From: Micromonospora sp. RP3T
GTDB taxonomy: Bacteria > Actinomycetota > Actinomycetes > Mycobacteriales > Micromonosporaceae
DNA: 64,000 nt
Assembly (NCBI RefSeq): GCF_003027925.1
Contig: NZ_PYPS01000002.1
Location: 124,001-188,000 of the forward strand
Reading direction: 5' to 3'
The translations under genes were made by a program, and so were the position numbers. The notes below the pieces were generated by a model that saw only the letters and a program-made list of their open reading frames with translations, was not told where the DNA came from and ran no database searches. Below are positions 9,701 to 17,501 of the stretch, in pieces (within the stretch, counting starts at the first letter, position 1; the number at the start of each line of letters is the position of its first letter).

Positions 9701-12342
9701 CGATCACCGTCGGTCAGATCGTCAACCAGGTGGCCAGCCGGCTCGGGGTGCCGGCCGGGCAGGCGCCGGCGAACTTCGCCACCTCGACCGTGCAGGAGCT
9801 CGCGGACGCGTACGATGCCCTGTCGGGCACCGCCGGGACGGCCGCGCCGGCCCGGTCGGCCGTGCCGGAAGGGGCGGCGCCCTGGGTCCGGCCCTGGTCG
9901 GTCGACCTCGACGTCGCGCCGGTCCCGTCGCGCGTCGCGCCCGCCGCCGACGGCGCGTGGCAGGTCTTCTCGCCCGACGGTCACCCGTTCGCCGGCGACT
10001 TGAGCGACAGCCTGACGCGGGCCCGGCTGGGCGCGGGCGTCCTGGTCTGCCTGCCGCCGAACTGCGGCCCGGACGACCTCGACCTGGCGCTGCGCGCCGC
10101 CAAGGTGGTGCTGGCGGGCGCGCCCGACCGGCGGTTCGTGCTCGTGCAGCACGGCCGGGGCGCGGCCGGGCTGGCCAAGACGTTGCACCTGGAGTCGCCG
10201 GCGACCCGGGTCACGGTGGTGCACCTGGCCACCGGCGACGACGCGGTGGCCCGCGTGACGGCCGAGACCGCGGCGACGGAGTCGTTCGCCGAGGTGTGCT
10301 ATGACGCGGACGGTGTGCGCCGCACCCCGCGGCTGCGGGTGCTGCCGTTCGAACCGGCCCGGACGGTTCCGGCCCTCACCTCGGCGGACGTGCTGCTGGC
10401 GACCGGTGGCGGCAAGGGCATCACGGCCGAGTGCGCACTGGCCATGGCCAGCGACAGCGGGGCCAGGCTGGCTCTGCTGGGCCGTTCCGACCCGGCCCGC
10501 GACTCCGAGCTGGCGGCCGGCCTGCGGCGGATGGCCGAGGCCGGCATCGTGGTCGAGTACGCACAGGCGGACATCACCGATCATGCCTCGGTCCAGCGCG
10601 CGGTGGCTGCCCTCGGTGCCAGCCTCGGCCCGATCACCGCGGTGCTGCACGGCGCCGGCCGCAACGAGCCGGCGTCGCTGGTCACGCTGGACCGTGACGC
10701 GTTCGCCCGGACGCTCGCACCCAAGGTCGACGGTCTGCGCGCGGTGCTGGCCGCGATCGATCCGCAGCAGTTGCGGTTGCTGGTGTCGTTGGGCAGCATC
10801 ATCGGCCGCGCCGGGCTGCCCGGCGAGGCGCACTACGCCACGGCGAACGAGTGGCTGGACGACGCCACCGCCGAGTTCGGCCGACTGCACCCGCACTGCC
10901 GGACCCTCTGCCTCGAGTGGTCGGTATGGTCGGGCGTCGGCATGGGCGAGAAGCTCGGCGTGGTCGACGCGCTCGACCGCGACGGGGTCAGCGCCATCCC
11001 GCCCGATCAGGGCATCGCTGTGCTCCGGCGCCTGCTGGCCGACCCCGACAGCCCCGCGACGGTGGTGATCAGCGGCCGGACCCACGGCATCGGCACGATG
11101 CGCTACGACGAGCCCGAGTTGCCGCTGCTGCGGTTCGTCGACCGCCCGCTGGTGCGTTATCCGGGTGTGGAACTCGTCTGCGAGGTCGAGCTGAACGCGG
11201 GCACGGACCTCTACCTCGCCGACCACCTGCTCGACGGCAACCAGCTCTTCCCGGCCGTCTTCGGCATGGAGGCCATGGCCCAGGTGGCGGCGGCCGTCAC
11301 CGGTGCCACCGGCGCGCCGGTGGTGGACGACGCCGAGTTCCTGCGGCCGATCGTCGTGCCGCCGCACGGCAGCACCCGGATCCGGGTCGGGGCCGTGGTC
11401 ACCGGGCCGGACGTCGTCGAGGTCGCGGTGCGCAGCGAGGAGACCGCTTTCGAGGCCGACCATTTCCGGGCCCGGTTGCGTTTCGACGCGACGACCCCGG
11501 CGGCCGGGTCGCCGGAACCCGTCGGGCCGGGCCGTGCCGCCGTGCCGCTCGACCCGGCGATCGACCTCTACGGCCCGATCCTGTTCCAGGGCCGCCGGTT
11601 CCAGCGGCTGCGGACCTATCACCGGGCCGAGGCACGTGACGTCGACGTCGACGTCGCAGCCGACCCCGCGACCGACTGGTTCGCGTCCTACCTGCCGTCG
11701 ACGCTGCTGCTCGGCGACCCAGGTGTGCGGGACGCGATGATGCACGGCAACCAGGTCTGCGTGCCCGACGCCACACTGCTGCCGCAGGGGATCGACCGGA
11801 TCGTGCCGGCCGGCGCGGCCATGCACGACGCCGCGGCGTTGCGGTTCCAGGCCACCGAGCGGTCGCGGGACGGTGACACCTACGTCTACGACGTCGCGCT
11901 GCGCGACGACGGCGGCCGGGTCGTCGAGCGGTGGGAGGGCCTGCGCCTGCGCGCCGTGCGCAGGGGCGACGGCTCCGGCCCCTGGCACCCGGTTCTGCTC
12001 GGCTGCTATGTGGAACGCGCGGCCGAGGAGCTGCTGGGGTCGCCGAGTGGGGCCGGGGCGGAACCCGTGCCGGTGATCGACCGGACCGCACGGGAGTGGG
12101 CCGATCGGCTCGGCCCGCGGCTGGACCTCGCCCAGCGGGTGGCCGAGGCGGCCGGGGAGCCACTCGACGCCGCGGCGACGCGGGTCGAGGCGGCCGGGGC
12201 GGGGGATTGGCAGGTGATCACGGCTGGGCCGGCCGGCTGGGTCGTGCTCGGCCGCGGCGACGGACGGGTCGCCACCCTGGTCACGCGACTGTCCGGGCGG
12301 CCGGAACAGGTAGTCGTGGCCGTCGCGAGCGGAGGAGCGTGA
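6793..12342 (+). CDS. pksE: Iterative enediyne polyketide synthase PksE1 with degenerate PPTase domain
   Basis: 1849 residues starting at GTG 6793, just after the DUF1702 stop and aligned with the start of PksE2. Domains in order: ketosynthase (C211 in VDGACSSS, then EGHGTGT and IGHTKAA), acyltransferase (S652 in GHSLGE), acyl carrier domain around 930-1010 (likely pantetheinylated S970 in LHLSS), ketoreductase (TGGGKGIT, and HYATAN near its active site) and dehydratase (H1478 in LADHLLDGN). All these catalytic motifs are intact. The C-terminal phosphopantetheinyl transferase domain is not: compared with PksE2 about 80 residues are missing, including the GCDVE metal-binding motif, and the WxxxEAxxK helix is reduced to RVEAAGAG. 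The reading frame is kept. The enzyme should still build the polyene chain if its carrier is activated in trans, for which a stand-alone transferase lies at 13449. Confidence 0.95.
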   Translation: MTRIAIVGMACRYPDADSPRELWENALAGRRAFRRLPSERMNLDDYWAADPAAPDRFYARTAAVIEGYQFDRVAFKVAGSTYRSTDLTHWLALDVAAQALTDAGFPDGAGLPRERTAVVVGNSLTGEFSRAGQMRLRWPFVRRTVAGALRREGWDDDRLGAFLAELEQTYKAPFPDVDEDTLAGGLSNTIAGRICNYFDLNGGGFTVDGACSSSLLSVVTACNALVDGTVDVAVAGGVDLSIDPFEMIGFAKTGALARGEMKVYDRGANGFWPGEGCGMVVLMREEDARDSRRVIASVAGWGMASDGRGGMTRPELSGYQLAVRRAYERAGFGLETVALFEGHGTGTPVGDATELRALSEARRSAGATGTPAVIGSVKAMIGHTKAAAGVAGLIRAAMAVRHQVLPPALGCNDPHDLLTAPDATLRVLRQAEAWPADAPVRAGVTAMGFGGINTHVVLENTQRRNGFDIRSRAIAAAIQDCELLLVDAGSAAELADRLRHLTEFVPVLSYAQLGDLAATLQRQLRGLPYRAAVVTRSPEDATERLRSLLEKVEAGETTAFSTDGRTLLGHFPKRGQLGFLFPGQGSGRGTSGGAIRRRFAEADAVFAKAALPTGGDMVATEVAQPRIVAGSVAGLRVLTALGLRASVAVGHSLGELTALHWAGGMDEDALLRLAVLRGRAVSEHGMAGTMARISAPTADVEKLIGGTEVVIAAANGPRQTVVSGPVEAVEAACDRARQAGYNAGRLPVSHAFHSPLVADAAVVFGAAIDDHVWTPLTGRVMSTATGELLPADADLTALLRDQITGPVLFQQAVALAAKEVDLLIEVGPGRVLSGLAASADLRSVALDTDDESLTGVLRVVGAAFVVGATEVDSRLFHGRLTRNLEVGAEQSFFASPCEAVPTVSIGAAVPAAAPAAPAPAAPADAPAATTAEPTASSLKLLRQLAAERAELPLDLVRPDSRLLDDLHLSSITVGQIVNQVASRLGVPAGQAPANFATSTVQELADAYDALSGTAGTAAPARSAVPEGAAPWVRPWSVDLDVAPVPSRVAPAADGAWQVFSPDGHPFAGDLSDSLTRARLGAGVLVCLPPNCGPDDLDLALRAAKVVLAGAPDRRFVLVQHGRGAAGLAKTLHLESPATRVTVVHLATGDDAVARVTAETAATESFAEVCYDADGVRRTPRLRVLPFEPARTVPALTSADVLLATGGGKGITAECALAMASDSGARLALLGRSDPARDSELAAGLRRMAEAGIVVEYAQADITDHASVQRAVAALGASLGPITAVLHGAGRNEPASLVTLDRDAFARTLAPKVDGLRAVLAAIDPQQLRLLVSLGSIIGRAGLPGEAHYATANEWLDDATAEFGRLHPHCRTLCLEWSVWSGVGMGEKLGVVDALDRDGVSAIPPDQGIAVLRRLLADPDSPATVVISGRTHGIGTMRYDEPELPLLRFVDRPLVRYPGVELVCEVELNAGTDLYLADHLLDGNQLFPAVFGMEAMAQVAAAVTGATGAPVVDDAEFLRPIVVPPHGSTRIRVGAVVTGPDVVEVAVRSEETAFEADHFRARLRFDATTPAAGSPEPVGPGRAAVPLDPAIDLYGPILFQGRRFQRLRTYHRAEARDVDVDVAADPATDWFASYLPSTLLLGDPGVRDAMMHGNQVCVPDATLLPQGIDRIVPAGAAMHDAAALRFQATERSRDGDTYVYDVALRDDGGRVVERWEGLRLRAVRRGDGSGPWHPVLLGCYVERAAEELLGSPSGAGAEPVPVIDRTAREWADRLGPRLDLAQRVAEAAGEPLDAAATRVEAAGAGDWQVITAGPAGWVVLGRGDGRVATLVTRLSGRPEQVVVAVASGGA

Positions 12343-12349
12343 ACGGGTC

Positions 12350-12547
12350 GTGGAGAAATACGACGAATACCGCCACACCGTGGGGTTCGACGAAACCAAC
12401 ATGGTCGGCAACGTCCATCACGTCAACCATCTGCGGTGGCAGGGCCGGTGCCGGGAGATCTTCCTTCGCAGGCGCGGGCCCAACACCCGGACGGTTCCGG
12501 CCCGGGTGCCGGAGGCGCTGGCCAGAGCACTGCGGCGCGATGCCTAG
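12350..12547 (+). pseudogene. Internally deleted enediyne thioesterase (E10 remnant)
   Basis: A 65-codon frame starts at GTG 12350 with GGAGGAG upstream, directly after pksE1 as the thioesterase normally is. The first 40 residues match the family N-terminus (YRHTVGFDETNMVGNV, HVNHLRWQGRCREIF) and the last 25 match its C-terminus (RGPNTRTVPARVPEALARAL). About 80 middle residues, nearly the whole hot-dog sheet and helix, are absent. The deletion is in frame and the junction falls at an Arg-rich/GPN sequence. The product cannot fold as a normal thioesterase. The full-length copies at 2406 or 54807 may replace it. A peptide with a new role is conceivable but unsupported. Confidence 0.88.
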
Positions 12548-12566
12548 GCGGCCGGTGGAGGGGGAC

Positions 12567-13070
12567 ATGGAAGGGCTTCAGGAGACCGTCTTCGAGAAGG
12601 CGTCCCTGCGCCGGGTCTTCGGCGCGTTCGCGACCGGGGTCACCGTGGTGACGGTGGGCGGCGAGATTCCGCACGGCATGACCGCCAACTCCTTCACCGC
12701 GGTCTCTCTGGACCCACCGCTGATCCTGGTCTGCGTGGAGCGCGACGCGCTCATGCACGACGTCCTGGAGCAGCACCCGGCGTTCGCGGTGTCGATCCTG
12801 GCCGCCGACCAGACCGGGGTCGCGCGCTACTTCGCCGACAAGCGCCGGCCGGTCGGGCGGGACCAGTTCGACGCCGTGCCCTGGTCGTTCGGGGCGTGCA
12901 GCGGCGCGCCCCTCATCCAGGGTTCGCTGGCCCACCTGGAATGCGCGCTGCACGAGAGCCACGAAGCGGGGGACCACACCATCTACATCGGGCGGATCCT
13001 CGCCACGTGGCGCCGGCCGGGCGACGACGCGCTGCTGTTTCTGAACGGCGAACTGCGGCCCGCGGCCTGA
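12567..13070 (+). CDS. Flavin reductase (NAD(P)H:flavin oxidoreductase), cassette A
   Basis: 167 residues of the FMN-binding split-barrel flavin reductase family, starting at ATG 12567 after GGAGGGGG. Family motifs: FATGVTVVTVGG, HGMTANSFTAVSLDPPL, a FAVSIL strand and AGDHTIYIGR near the end. These enzymes supply free reduced flavin to two-component monooxygenases. A suitable partner is encoded at 30740 (acyl-CoA-dehydrogenase-fold oxygenase). It is paralogous to the reductase at 55250, and the position after the thioesterase is the same in both cassettes. In enediyne clusters this type is usually called E6. Confidence 0.93.
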   Translation: MEGLQETVFEKASLRRVFGAFATGVTVVTVGGEIPHGMTANSFTAVSLDPPLILVCVERDALMHDVLEQHPAFAVSILAADQTGVARYFADKRRPVGRDQFDAVPWSFGACSGAPLIQGSLAHLECALHESHEAGDHTIYIGRILATWRRPGDDALLFLNGELRPAA

Positions 13071-13199
13071 TCGTGGCCAGGTTGTCGAGCATTGCGCGAG
13101 AAGAGAGCGGACCCGCGCAGCATGCACGATCTGTCCGGCAGTGTCCGCTGCACCCGTCCGACGCCGGGTGAGGCCAGATGTCGTCGGGACGAGAGGTTC

Positions 13200-13452
13200 C
13201 CATGCGATCAAGCCCTGTCATGGTGGTCCGAGGACGCGCTCCCGCGCTCTTCGTCCTCGTCCCGGCCACCACACTGTTCGTGGTGGCGCAGCGGCCCCGG
13301 CCGCCGGCGGTACCGACGAGCCGGCCGTGCTCGACCCGGCCGCCTGCACCCTGCTCGTCGCGACGACGCTGGTCTGTCTCGGCCGGGGCCTGACGTGGTG
13401 GATCGCGTGGCGACGGGAGCGCCGCCAGGCGCCGGCCCCGCAACCGGTGTGA
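13200..13452 (+). pseudogene. C-terminal scar of an unbU gene
   Basis: The last codons before 13452 read CTLLVATTLVCLGRGLTWW followed by IAWRRERRQAP, closely matching the last membrane helix and basic tail of the intact UnbU at 59206 (YTLFFAVTIVCLARGLFWW, VKWLMERRGER). Slightly upstream, in another frame, RSSPVMVV resembles GSSVAMVY of UnbU, so the remnant probably includes a frameshift. No start or other UnbU helices remain, and no unbV or P450 lies between it and the flavin reductase as in cassette B. The stop codon overlaps the GTG of the transferase gene that follows. It marks where cassette A lost its distal genes. Confidence 0.75.
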
Positions 13453-14192
13453 CGCCGGTCGTCACCGACTGTCAGGTGTGGTGGCTCGACCCGGCGCACG
13501 CTCCCCGGTGGTGCGAGGAGCTGCTGAGCGAGCCGGAACGGGCCCGCGCCGAATCGATCCACCGCGGCGCGGCGCGACGACGGTTCGTCACGGCCACCGC
13601 GCTGGTCAAGGTCGCGGTGGCGGTGACGTCCGGAGGCGATCCGGGCGGGGTCGAGATCCTCCGGGCGTGCCCGGACTGCCGGCGGCTGCACGGTCGCCCC
13701 GTGGTGGCCGGGGGCACGCCGTACGTCTCCCTCTCGCACTCGGGTGACCGGGTAGCGGTGGCGCTGTGCGCGGACGCACCCGTCGGGGTCGACGTCGAGC
13801 AGGTCGACGCCGACATCGACGTCGACGCCATGGTGCCGTTCGTGCTCGGCGCGGCCGAGCGTCCGGCGTTCCGCGCGGTGCGCGGTCGATCGGCCCGCGT
13901 CGAGGCGTTCCTCCGCTGCTGGACGCGCAAGGAGGCGGTGCTCAAGGCGACCGGGGACGGCCTGCGGATCCCCATGCCGGGGGTGACGGTCGGGGCGCCG
14001 TACGGCCCGGCCCGGCTGACCGGATTCGCTGGCCGGCCCGAACTGCCGGGGACGACCCGGATCGCCGACCTGCGGGCCGAGCCGGGCTATCTCGGCGCGG
14101 TCACGGTGCTCACCGCGCGGCCCGTCCGCGTCATCGAGCTGGACGGCCTGGACGCGTTCGCGGCCACGGCGGAACGGCACGGTGGAAGCTGA
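13449..14192 (+). CDS. Stand-alone Sfp-type 4'-phosphopantetheinyl transferase
   Basis: About 247 residues starting at GTG 13449, which overlaps the stop of the unbU scar; an earlier in-frame GTG near 13395 is possible. It has the complete Sfp-type signature: SLSHSGDRVAVAL, the metal-binding GVDVE (D115, E117) and WTRKEAVLK (W158, K161, E162, K166), plus an N-terminal half typical of the family. Such enzymes move phosphopantetheine from coenzyme A to a Ser of carrier domains. It lies in the pksE1 operon, whose synthase has lost its own transferase motifs, and the cluster also has NRPS carrier domains to activate. Serving both is the natural inference. Confidence 0.93.
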   Translation: MTPVVTDCQVWWLDPAHAPRWCEELLSEPERARAESIHRGAARRRFVTATALVKVAVAVTSGGDPGGVEILRACPDCRRLHGRPVVAGGTPYVSLSHSGDRVAVALCADAPVGVDVEQVDADIDVDAMVPFVLGAAERPAFRAVRGRSARVEAFLRCWTRKEAVLKATGDGLRIPMPGVTVGAPYGPARLTGFAGRPELPGTTRIADLRAEPGYLGAVTVLTARPVRVIELDGLDAFAATAERHGGS

Positions 14193-14257
14193 ACAGCCGT
14201 GGCAGCCGTGCCACGGTCATGGCAACCGCGTCGTCCCGTCGACGCCGACGAAAGACG

Positions 14258-14833
14258 GTGAAATCCGTGGCGTACATCGATCTGGGAGTCGACGAGAGCA
14301 CGTTACCCGGAATTCTGGGTCTCGTCGCCTACCGGCCGCAGACCGGAGGCCCCCTGCAAGATCTGGTCAACGTGCTGCTCGTCGCGCCGAACTCGTTGTC
14401 GCGGGGTGACCGCGAGCTGATCGCCGCATACGTGTCCGGCCTGAATCGGTGCGATTTCTGCCGCGACGCGCATTCGGCCTTCGCGGCGGAACAGCTCGAG
14501 GGCGGCTCCGCCCTGGTGGCCGATGTGCACGCGGACCCCGGCTCGGCCCCGATCTCGACGCTGATGAAGGCGCTGCTGCCGATCGCCGCCGCCGTGCAGC
14601 AGGGTGGGCGTGAGGTGAGCCCGTCCCTGGTGAGCCGGGCCAAGGCGGCCGGGGCGACCGACGTCGAGATCCATGACACGGTGCTGATCGCCGCGGCGTT
14701 CTGCATGTTCAACCGCTACGTCGACGGGCTGGGCACGCAGCCCGGCCAGGACAGCAGCCAGTACGCCGCGATGGCCCAGATGGTCGCCGCCATCGGCTAC
14801 GACGTGTCGCCAGACATGCGGGGTGACGGATGA
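14258..14833 (+). CDS. AhpD-like peroxidase-related protein (carboxymuconolactone decarboxylase family)
   Basis: About 191 residues; the start is GTG 14258 or GTG 14267, neither with a strong Shine-Dalgarno. The core holds C65-D-F-C68-RDAH72, the redox CxxC plus His of AhpD-type proteins, inside an all-helical fold. Members reduce peroxiredoxins or peroxides through the CxxC pair, and many are only known by homology. Its stop overlaps the start of the SCP2-like gene by four bases, and a DUF5987 and a GMC oxidoreductase gene follow, so the four form one operon. A role in handling peroxide made by the GMC flavoenzyme, or in thiol redox, is inference. Confidence 0.85.
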   Translation: MKSVAYIDLGVDESTLPGILGLVAYRPQTGGPLQDLVNVLLVAPNSLSRGDRELIAAYVSGLNRCDFCRDAHSAFAAEQLEGGSALVADVHADPGSAPISTLMKALLPIAAAVQQGGREVSPSLVSRAKAAGATDVEIHDTVLIAAAFCMFNRYVDGLGTQPGQDSSQYAAMAQMVAAIGYDVSPDMRGDG

Positions 14834-15276
14834 GCCCGATCGACACGAGTCCGCTGGACGACCGCCTGGCCTTCGCCCGGCAGGTCAAGGCGGCCACCGA
14901 CGAGCAACTGCTGGAACTGATGCGATCGCCGCGTCGCGCGTCGCTCATCGCCGACATCGTGGCCGACCTGCCTGCGGTCTTCCTGCCCGAGCGTGCCGGC
15001 GATCTCGAGGCGGTCGTGCACTGGAAGGTGACCGGTCGGCCCGACGGCGGCGCCGACGTGTTGGAGCTGGTGATCTCGAGGGGAGCGCTCGCGGTGTCGG
15101 TGGAGCCGGTCCGTACGCCTCGACTGACCCTCACTCTGGGACCGGTCGACTTCCTCAAGATGGTCACCGGCAACACGAACCCGAAGATGCTGTTCCTGCG
15201 AGGACGGATGAAGGCCCGTGGGGATCTTGGCCTGACCACGCGGTTCTCGGCGTTCTTCGACACGCCCCGGCCGTGA
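14830..15276 (+). CDS. SCP2-like sterol-carrier domain protein
   Basis: A 148-residue single-domain protein that looks like the SCP2/sterol-carrier fold, with VVHWKVTGRPDGGAD, a central beta segment and the LGPVDFLKMVTGNTNPKMLF helix-loop typical of the hydrophobic tunnel wall. SCP2 domains bind lipophilic molecules. Coupled to the genes on both sides (ATGA overlap upstream, ten-base gap downstream), it may hold a hydrophobic polyene or enediyne intermediate for the oxidoreductase encoded two genes later. That role is inference. Confidence 0.8.
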   Translation: MSPIDTSPLDDRLAFARQVKAATDEQLLELMRSPRRASLIADIVADLPAVFLPERAGDLEAVVHWKVTGRPDGGADVLELVISRGALAVSVEPVRTPRLTLTLGPVDFLKMVTGNTNPKMLFLRGRMKARGDLGLTTRFSAFFDTPRP

Positions 15277-15286
15277 GGGAGGAACC

Positions 15287-15847
15287 ATGGACACGACTTT
15301 GACGATCGACCAGGTGCACACACTGGAAGCTTTCGCCGACACCATCATCCCCGGCGAGAAACGCGGCCCGGACGACCGGGCGATCGCCGGCGCCGCGACC
15401 GGCGGGGGCGCCGTCGCCTCCGGGGCGATCGAGCTGATGCTCTCCCCGGAGGGCGGCCTGGCCGACACCCTGGACAGCCTGGCTGACGGACTGAACGAGC
15501 ACGCGCGTGACTATGCGGCCCGCGTCGGCCTCACTCCGGAGCCGACGGTGCCGCCGTTCGTGGCGATGGAGTTCGCCGACCGGATCGCGCTGGCCCGGGA
15601 GCTGCTGGACCCGGGGCACCCGGAGCGGGAGCTGTGGGTGGCCCTGGCCATGTTCAGCTCCATGGCCTGGGACACCGGAGCGCACATGCACACGACAGAC
15701 GCGCTGGCGGCGGGCCATCCCGGTCTGACCACCATGGGCTTCATGCCGCCCGATCCAGACGGCCTCTGGCGGTTTCCCCGATTCTCGTACGGCCGCCCCC
15801 TCGCCGCGATCCATCCGCGGACGACCCCGAGAGGTGATCCCCAGTGA
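15287..15847 (+). CDS. DUF5987 family protein
   Basis: 186 residues from ATG 15287 with GGAGGAA upstream. It resembles DUF5987 proteins: LEAFADTIIPGEKRGPDD at the N-terminus, an Ala/Gly-rich segment, then MAWDTGAHMHTTDAL and TTMGFMPPDPDG. Proteins of this kind are commonly encoded next to GMC oxidoreductases and resemble gluconate 2-dehydrogenase subunit 3-like helper subunits. The stop overlaps the GTG of the oxidoreductase (GTGA), so a subunit or chaperone role for that enzyme is likely. A decayed paralogue lies at 45500-45723. Confidence 0.82.
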   Translation: MDTTLTIDQVHTLEAFADTIIPGEKRGPDDRAIAGAATGGGAVASGAIELMLSPEGGLADTLDSLADGLNEHARDYAARVGLTPEPTVPPFVAMEFADRIALARELLDPGHPERELWVALAMFSSMAWDTGAHMHTTDALAAGHPGLTTMGFMPPDPDGLWRFPRFSYGRPLAAIHPRTTPRGDPQ

Positions 15848-17481
15848 CAGCGTTCAAGCAGACCGACGTCGTGGTCGTCGGGAGTGGTTTCGGCGGCGCG
15901 ATCCCCGCCTATCATCTGGCCGCCGGTGGCGCCTCGGTCACGGTCCTGGAACGGGGACCGTGGCTGACCGCCGACGAGTTCGATCACGACTTCAAGTTCG
16001 GTTCGTCGTCGACCGCAGCGTTCGAGTTCACCATGGGTGAGGGCATGAACGTGCTGGGCGGCAACTGCGTCGGCGGCGGCAGCGTCGTCTACTTCGCGGC
16101 CATGCCCCGCGCGCCGCGTTTCGTGTTCGAGCGGCAGGGCAGCCTGGGGCGGCGGATGTGGCCCGCCGCCGTCACGCGGGAGACGCTCGAGCCCTGGTAC
16201 GACCGGGTCGCCCAGGCTCTGCCGATCACCCGGAGCAACTGGGACGATGTCACCTATGCCGGCGGTGTGTTCGCCGCGGCCTGCAACCACGCCGGCCGTA
16301 CGGCCAATCCGGTCGCCGCCGCGATCGACACCGAGCTGTGCACCAACTGCAACTGGATGATGTCCGGCTGCAAGTTCGACGCGAAGCGTTCGTTGCTGCT
16401 CAACTACCTGCCGGCCGCCGTCGGGCACGGTGCCCGGATCCTGCCCCTGCACGAGGTGCAGCGCATCGAGCGCACCCCCGGCGGCGATTTCCGGGTGCAC
16501 TACACGGTGGTCGACCCGGTCGACTACCGGGTGCAGGTCGGCGCCGGGGCCATCGAGGCGAAGGTGGTCGTGGTCGCGGCCGGCGCAGCCGCGACGCCGG
16601 TCATCCTGCAACGCTCCGAGGAGCAGCTGGGGGCCATGCCGGCCGCGGTCGGGCGCTATTTCTCCGGCAACGGGGAACGGCTCAACACGGCAGTGCTCAA
16701 CGAGGACCGGGTGCGCGAGGTGCTCGGCCTCGACCGTGGTGACGGCCTGGCCTACGCGGCCAACCAGATCGGCCGGGGTCCGTCCGCGGCGAGCTGGGAC
16801 CGGCTCGACGGCTCGCTGCCCGAGTTCAGCCGCTACTCGCTCGAGCAGCTCTACTTCCCGCCGGGCTTCGGCACGATTCTCGCGCAGGCACCTGACGCGG
16901 TCGGACCGAGCTGGTTCGGGACCGACAAGAAGGAGATCCTGCGGCGCTGGCAGTCGTGGCTGACCATCTTCATCATGTCCGAGGACGACAACGAAGGCGT
17001 CTTCGGGCCGCCGCCGGTGACCGGCAACGCCGACCGCATCTCGATGCAGATGCTCAGCCGGAGCAACCTGCGGTACGAGCCGACGGCCAACACGCGGCAC
17101 GGGTGGGCCCTGGCCGACGCCGACATCCGCGACATCCTGGAGCGGGACGGCCTGGCCCGGGTGATGCCGTGGACCAACGACGTCATCGGGGCCTACACGG
17201 TGCATCCGCTGGCGTCGTGCCGCATGGGCGACGACCCCGCGACCTCGGCCCTGGACGACATGAACGAGCTGCGCGACCATCCCGGCATCTTCGTGACCGA
17301 CGGCTCGGCCGTGCCCGGGGCGCTGACGGTCAATCCCGCGTTCACCATCGCCGCCCTGGCCGAGCGGGCCGTGCCGGGCATCGTTCGGGCCGCCCGGGCC
17401 CGCGGCGTCGACGTGCGCTACCTCGGGGCGCTCCCGCCGGCGGCCCGCGCCAGTCGGCCCGTGACCGTCCCCTCGGTATAG
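15844..17481 (+). CDS. GMC-type FAD-dependent oxidoreductase
   Basis: 545 residues from GTG 15844. The N-terminal dinucleotide fold is VVVGSGFGGA, followed by VLERGPW and the NCVGGGSVVYF loop; the C-terminus has AYTVHPLASCRMGD, VTDGSAVPGALTVNPAFT and IAALAERA, as in cholesterol-oxidase-like GMC enzymes. ELCTNCNWMMSGC near residue 170 is a Cys-rich insert. GMC enzymes oxidise alcohols with FAD and release hydrogen peroxide or pass electrons to a partner. It is the last gene of the AhpD-SCP2-DUF5987-GMC operon. Oxidation of a hydroxyl on the enediyne core or an intermediate is a reasonable but untested role. Confidence 0.9.
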   Translation: MTAFKQTDVVVVGSGFGGAIPAYHLAAGGASVTVLERGPWLTADEFDHDFKFGSSSTAAFEFTMGEGMNVLGGNCVGGGSVVYFAAMPRAPRFVFERQGSLGRRMWPAAVTRETLEPWYDRVAQALPITRSNWDDVTYAGGVFAAACNHAGRTANPVAAAIDTELCTNCNWMMSGCKFDAKRSLLLNYLPAAVGHGARILPLHEVQRIERTPGGDFRVHYTVVDPVDYRVQVGAGAIEAKVVVVAAGAAATPVILQRSEEQLGAMPAAVGRYFSGNGERLNTAVLNEDRVREVLGLDRGDGLAYAANQIGRGPSAASWDRLDGSLPEFSRYSLEQLYFPPGFGTILAQAPDAVGPSWFGTDKKEILRRWQSWLTIFIMSEDDNEGVFGPPPVTGNADRISMQMLSRSNLRYEPTANTRHGWALADADIRDILERDGLARVMPWTNDVIGAYTVHPLASCRMGDDPATSALDDMNELRDHPGIFVTDGSAVPGALTVNPAFTIAALAERAVPGIVRAARARGVDVRYLGALPPAARASRPVTVPSV

Positions 17482-17501
17482 GCGAATCACCTGGAGGAAC
17501 C

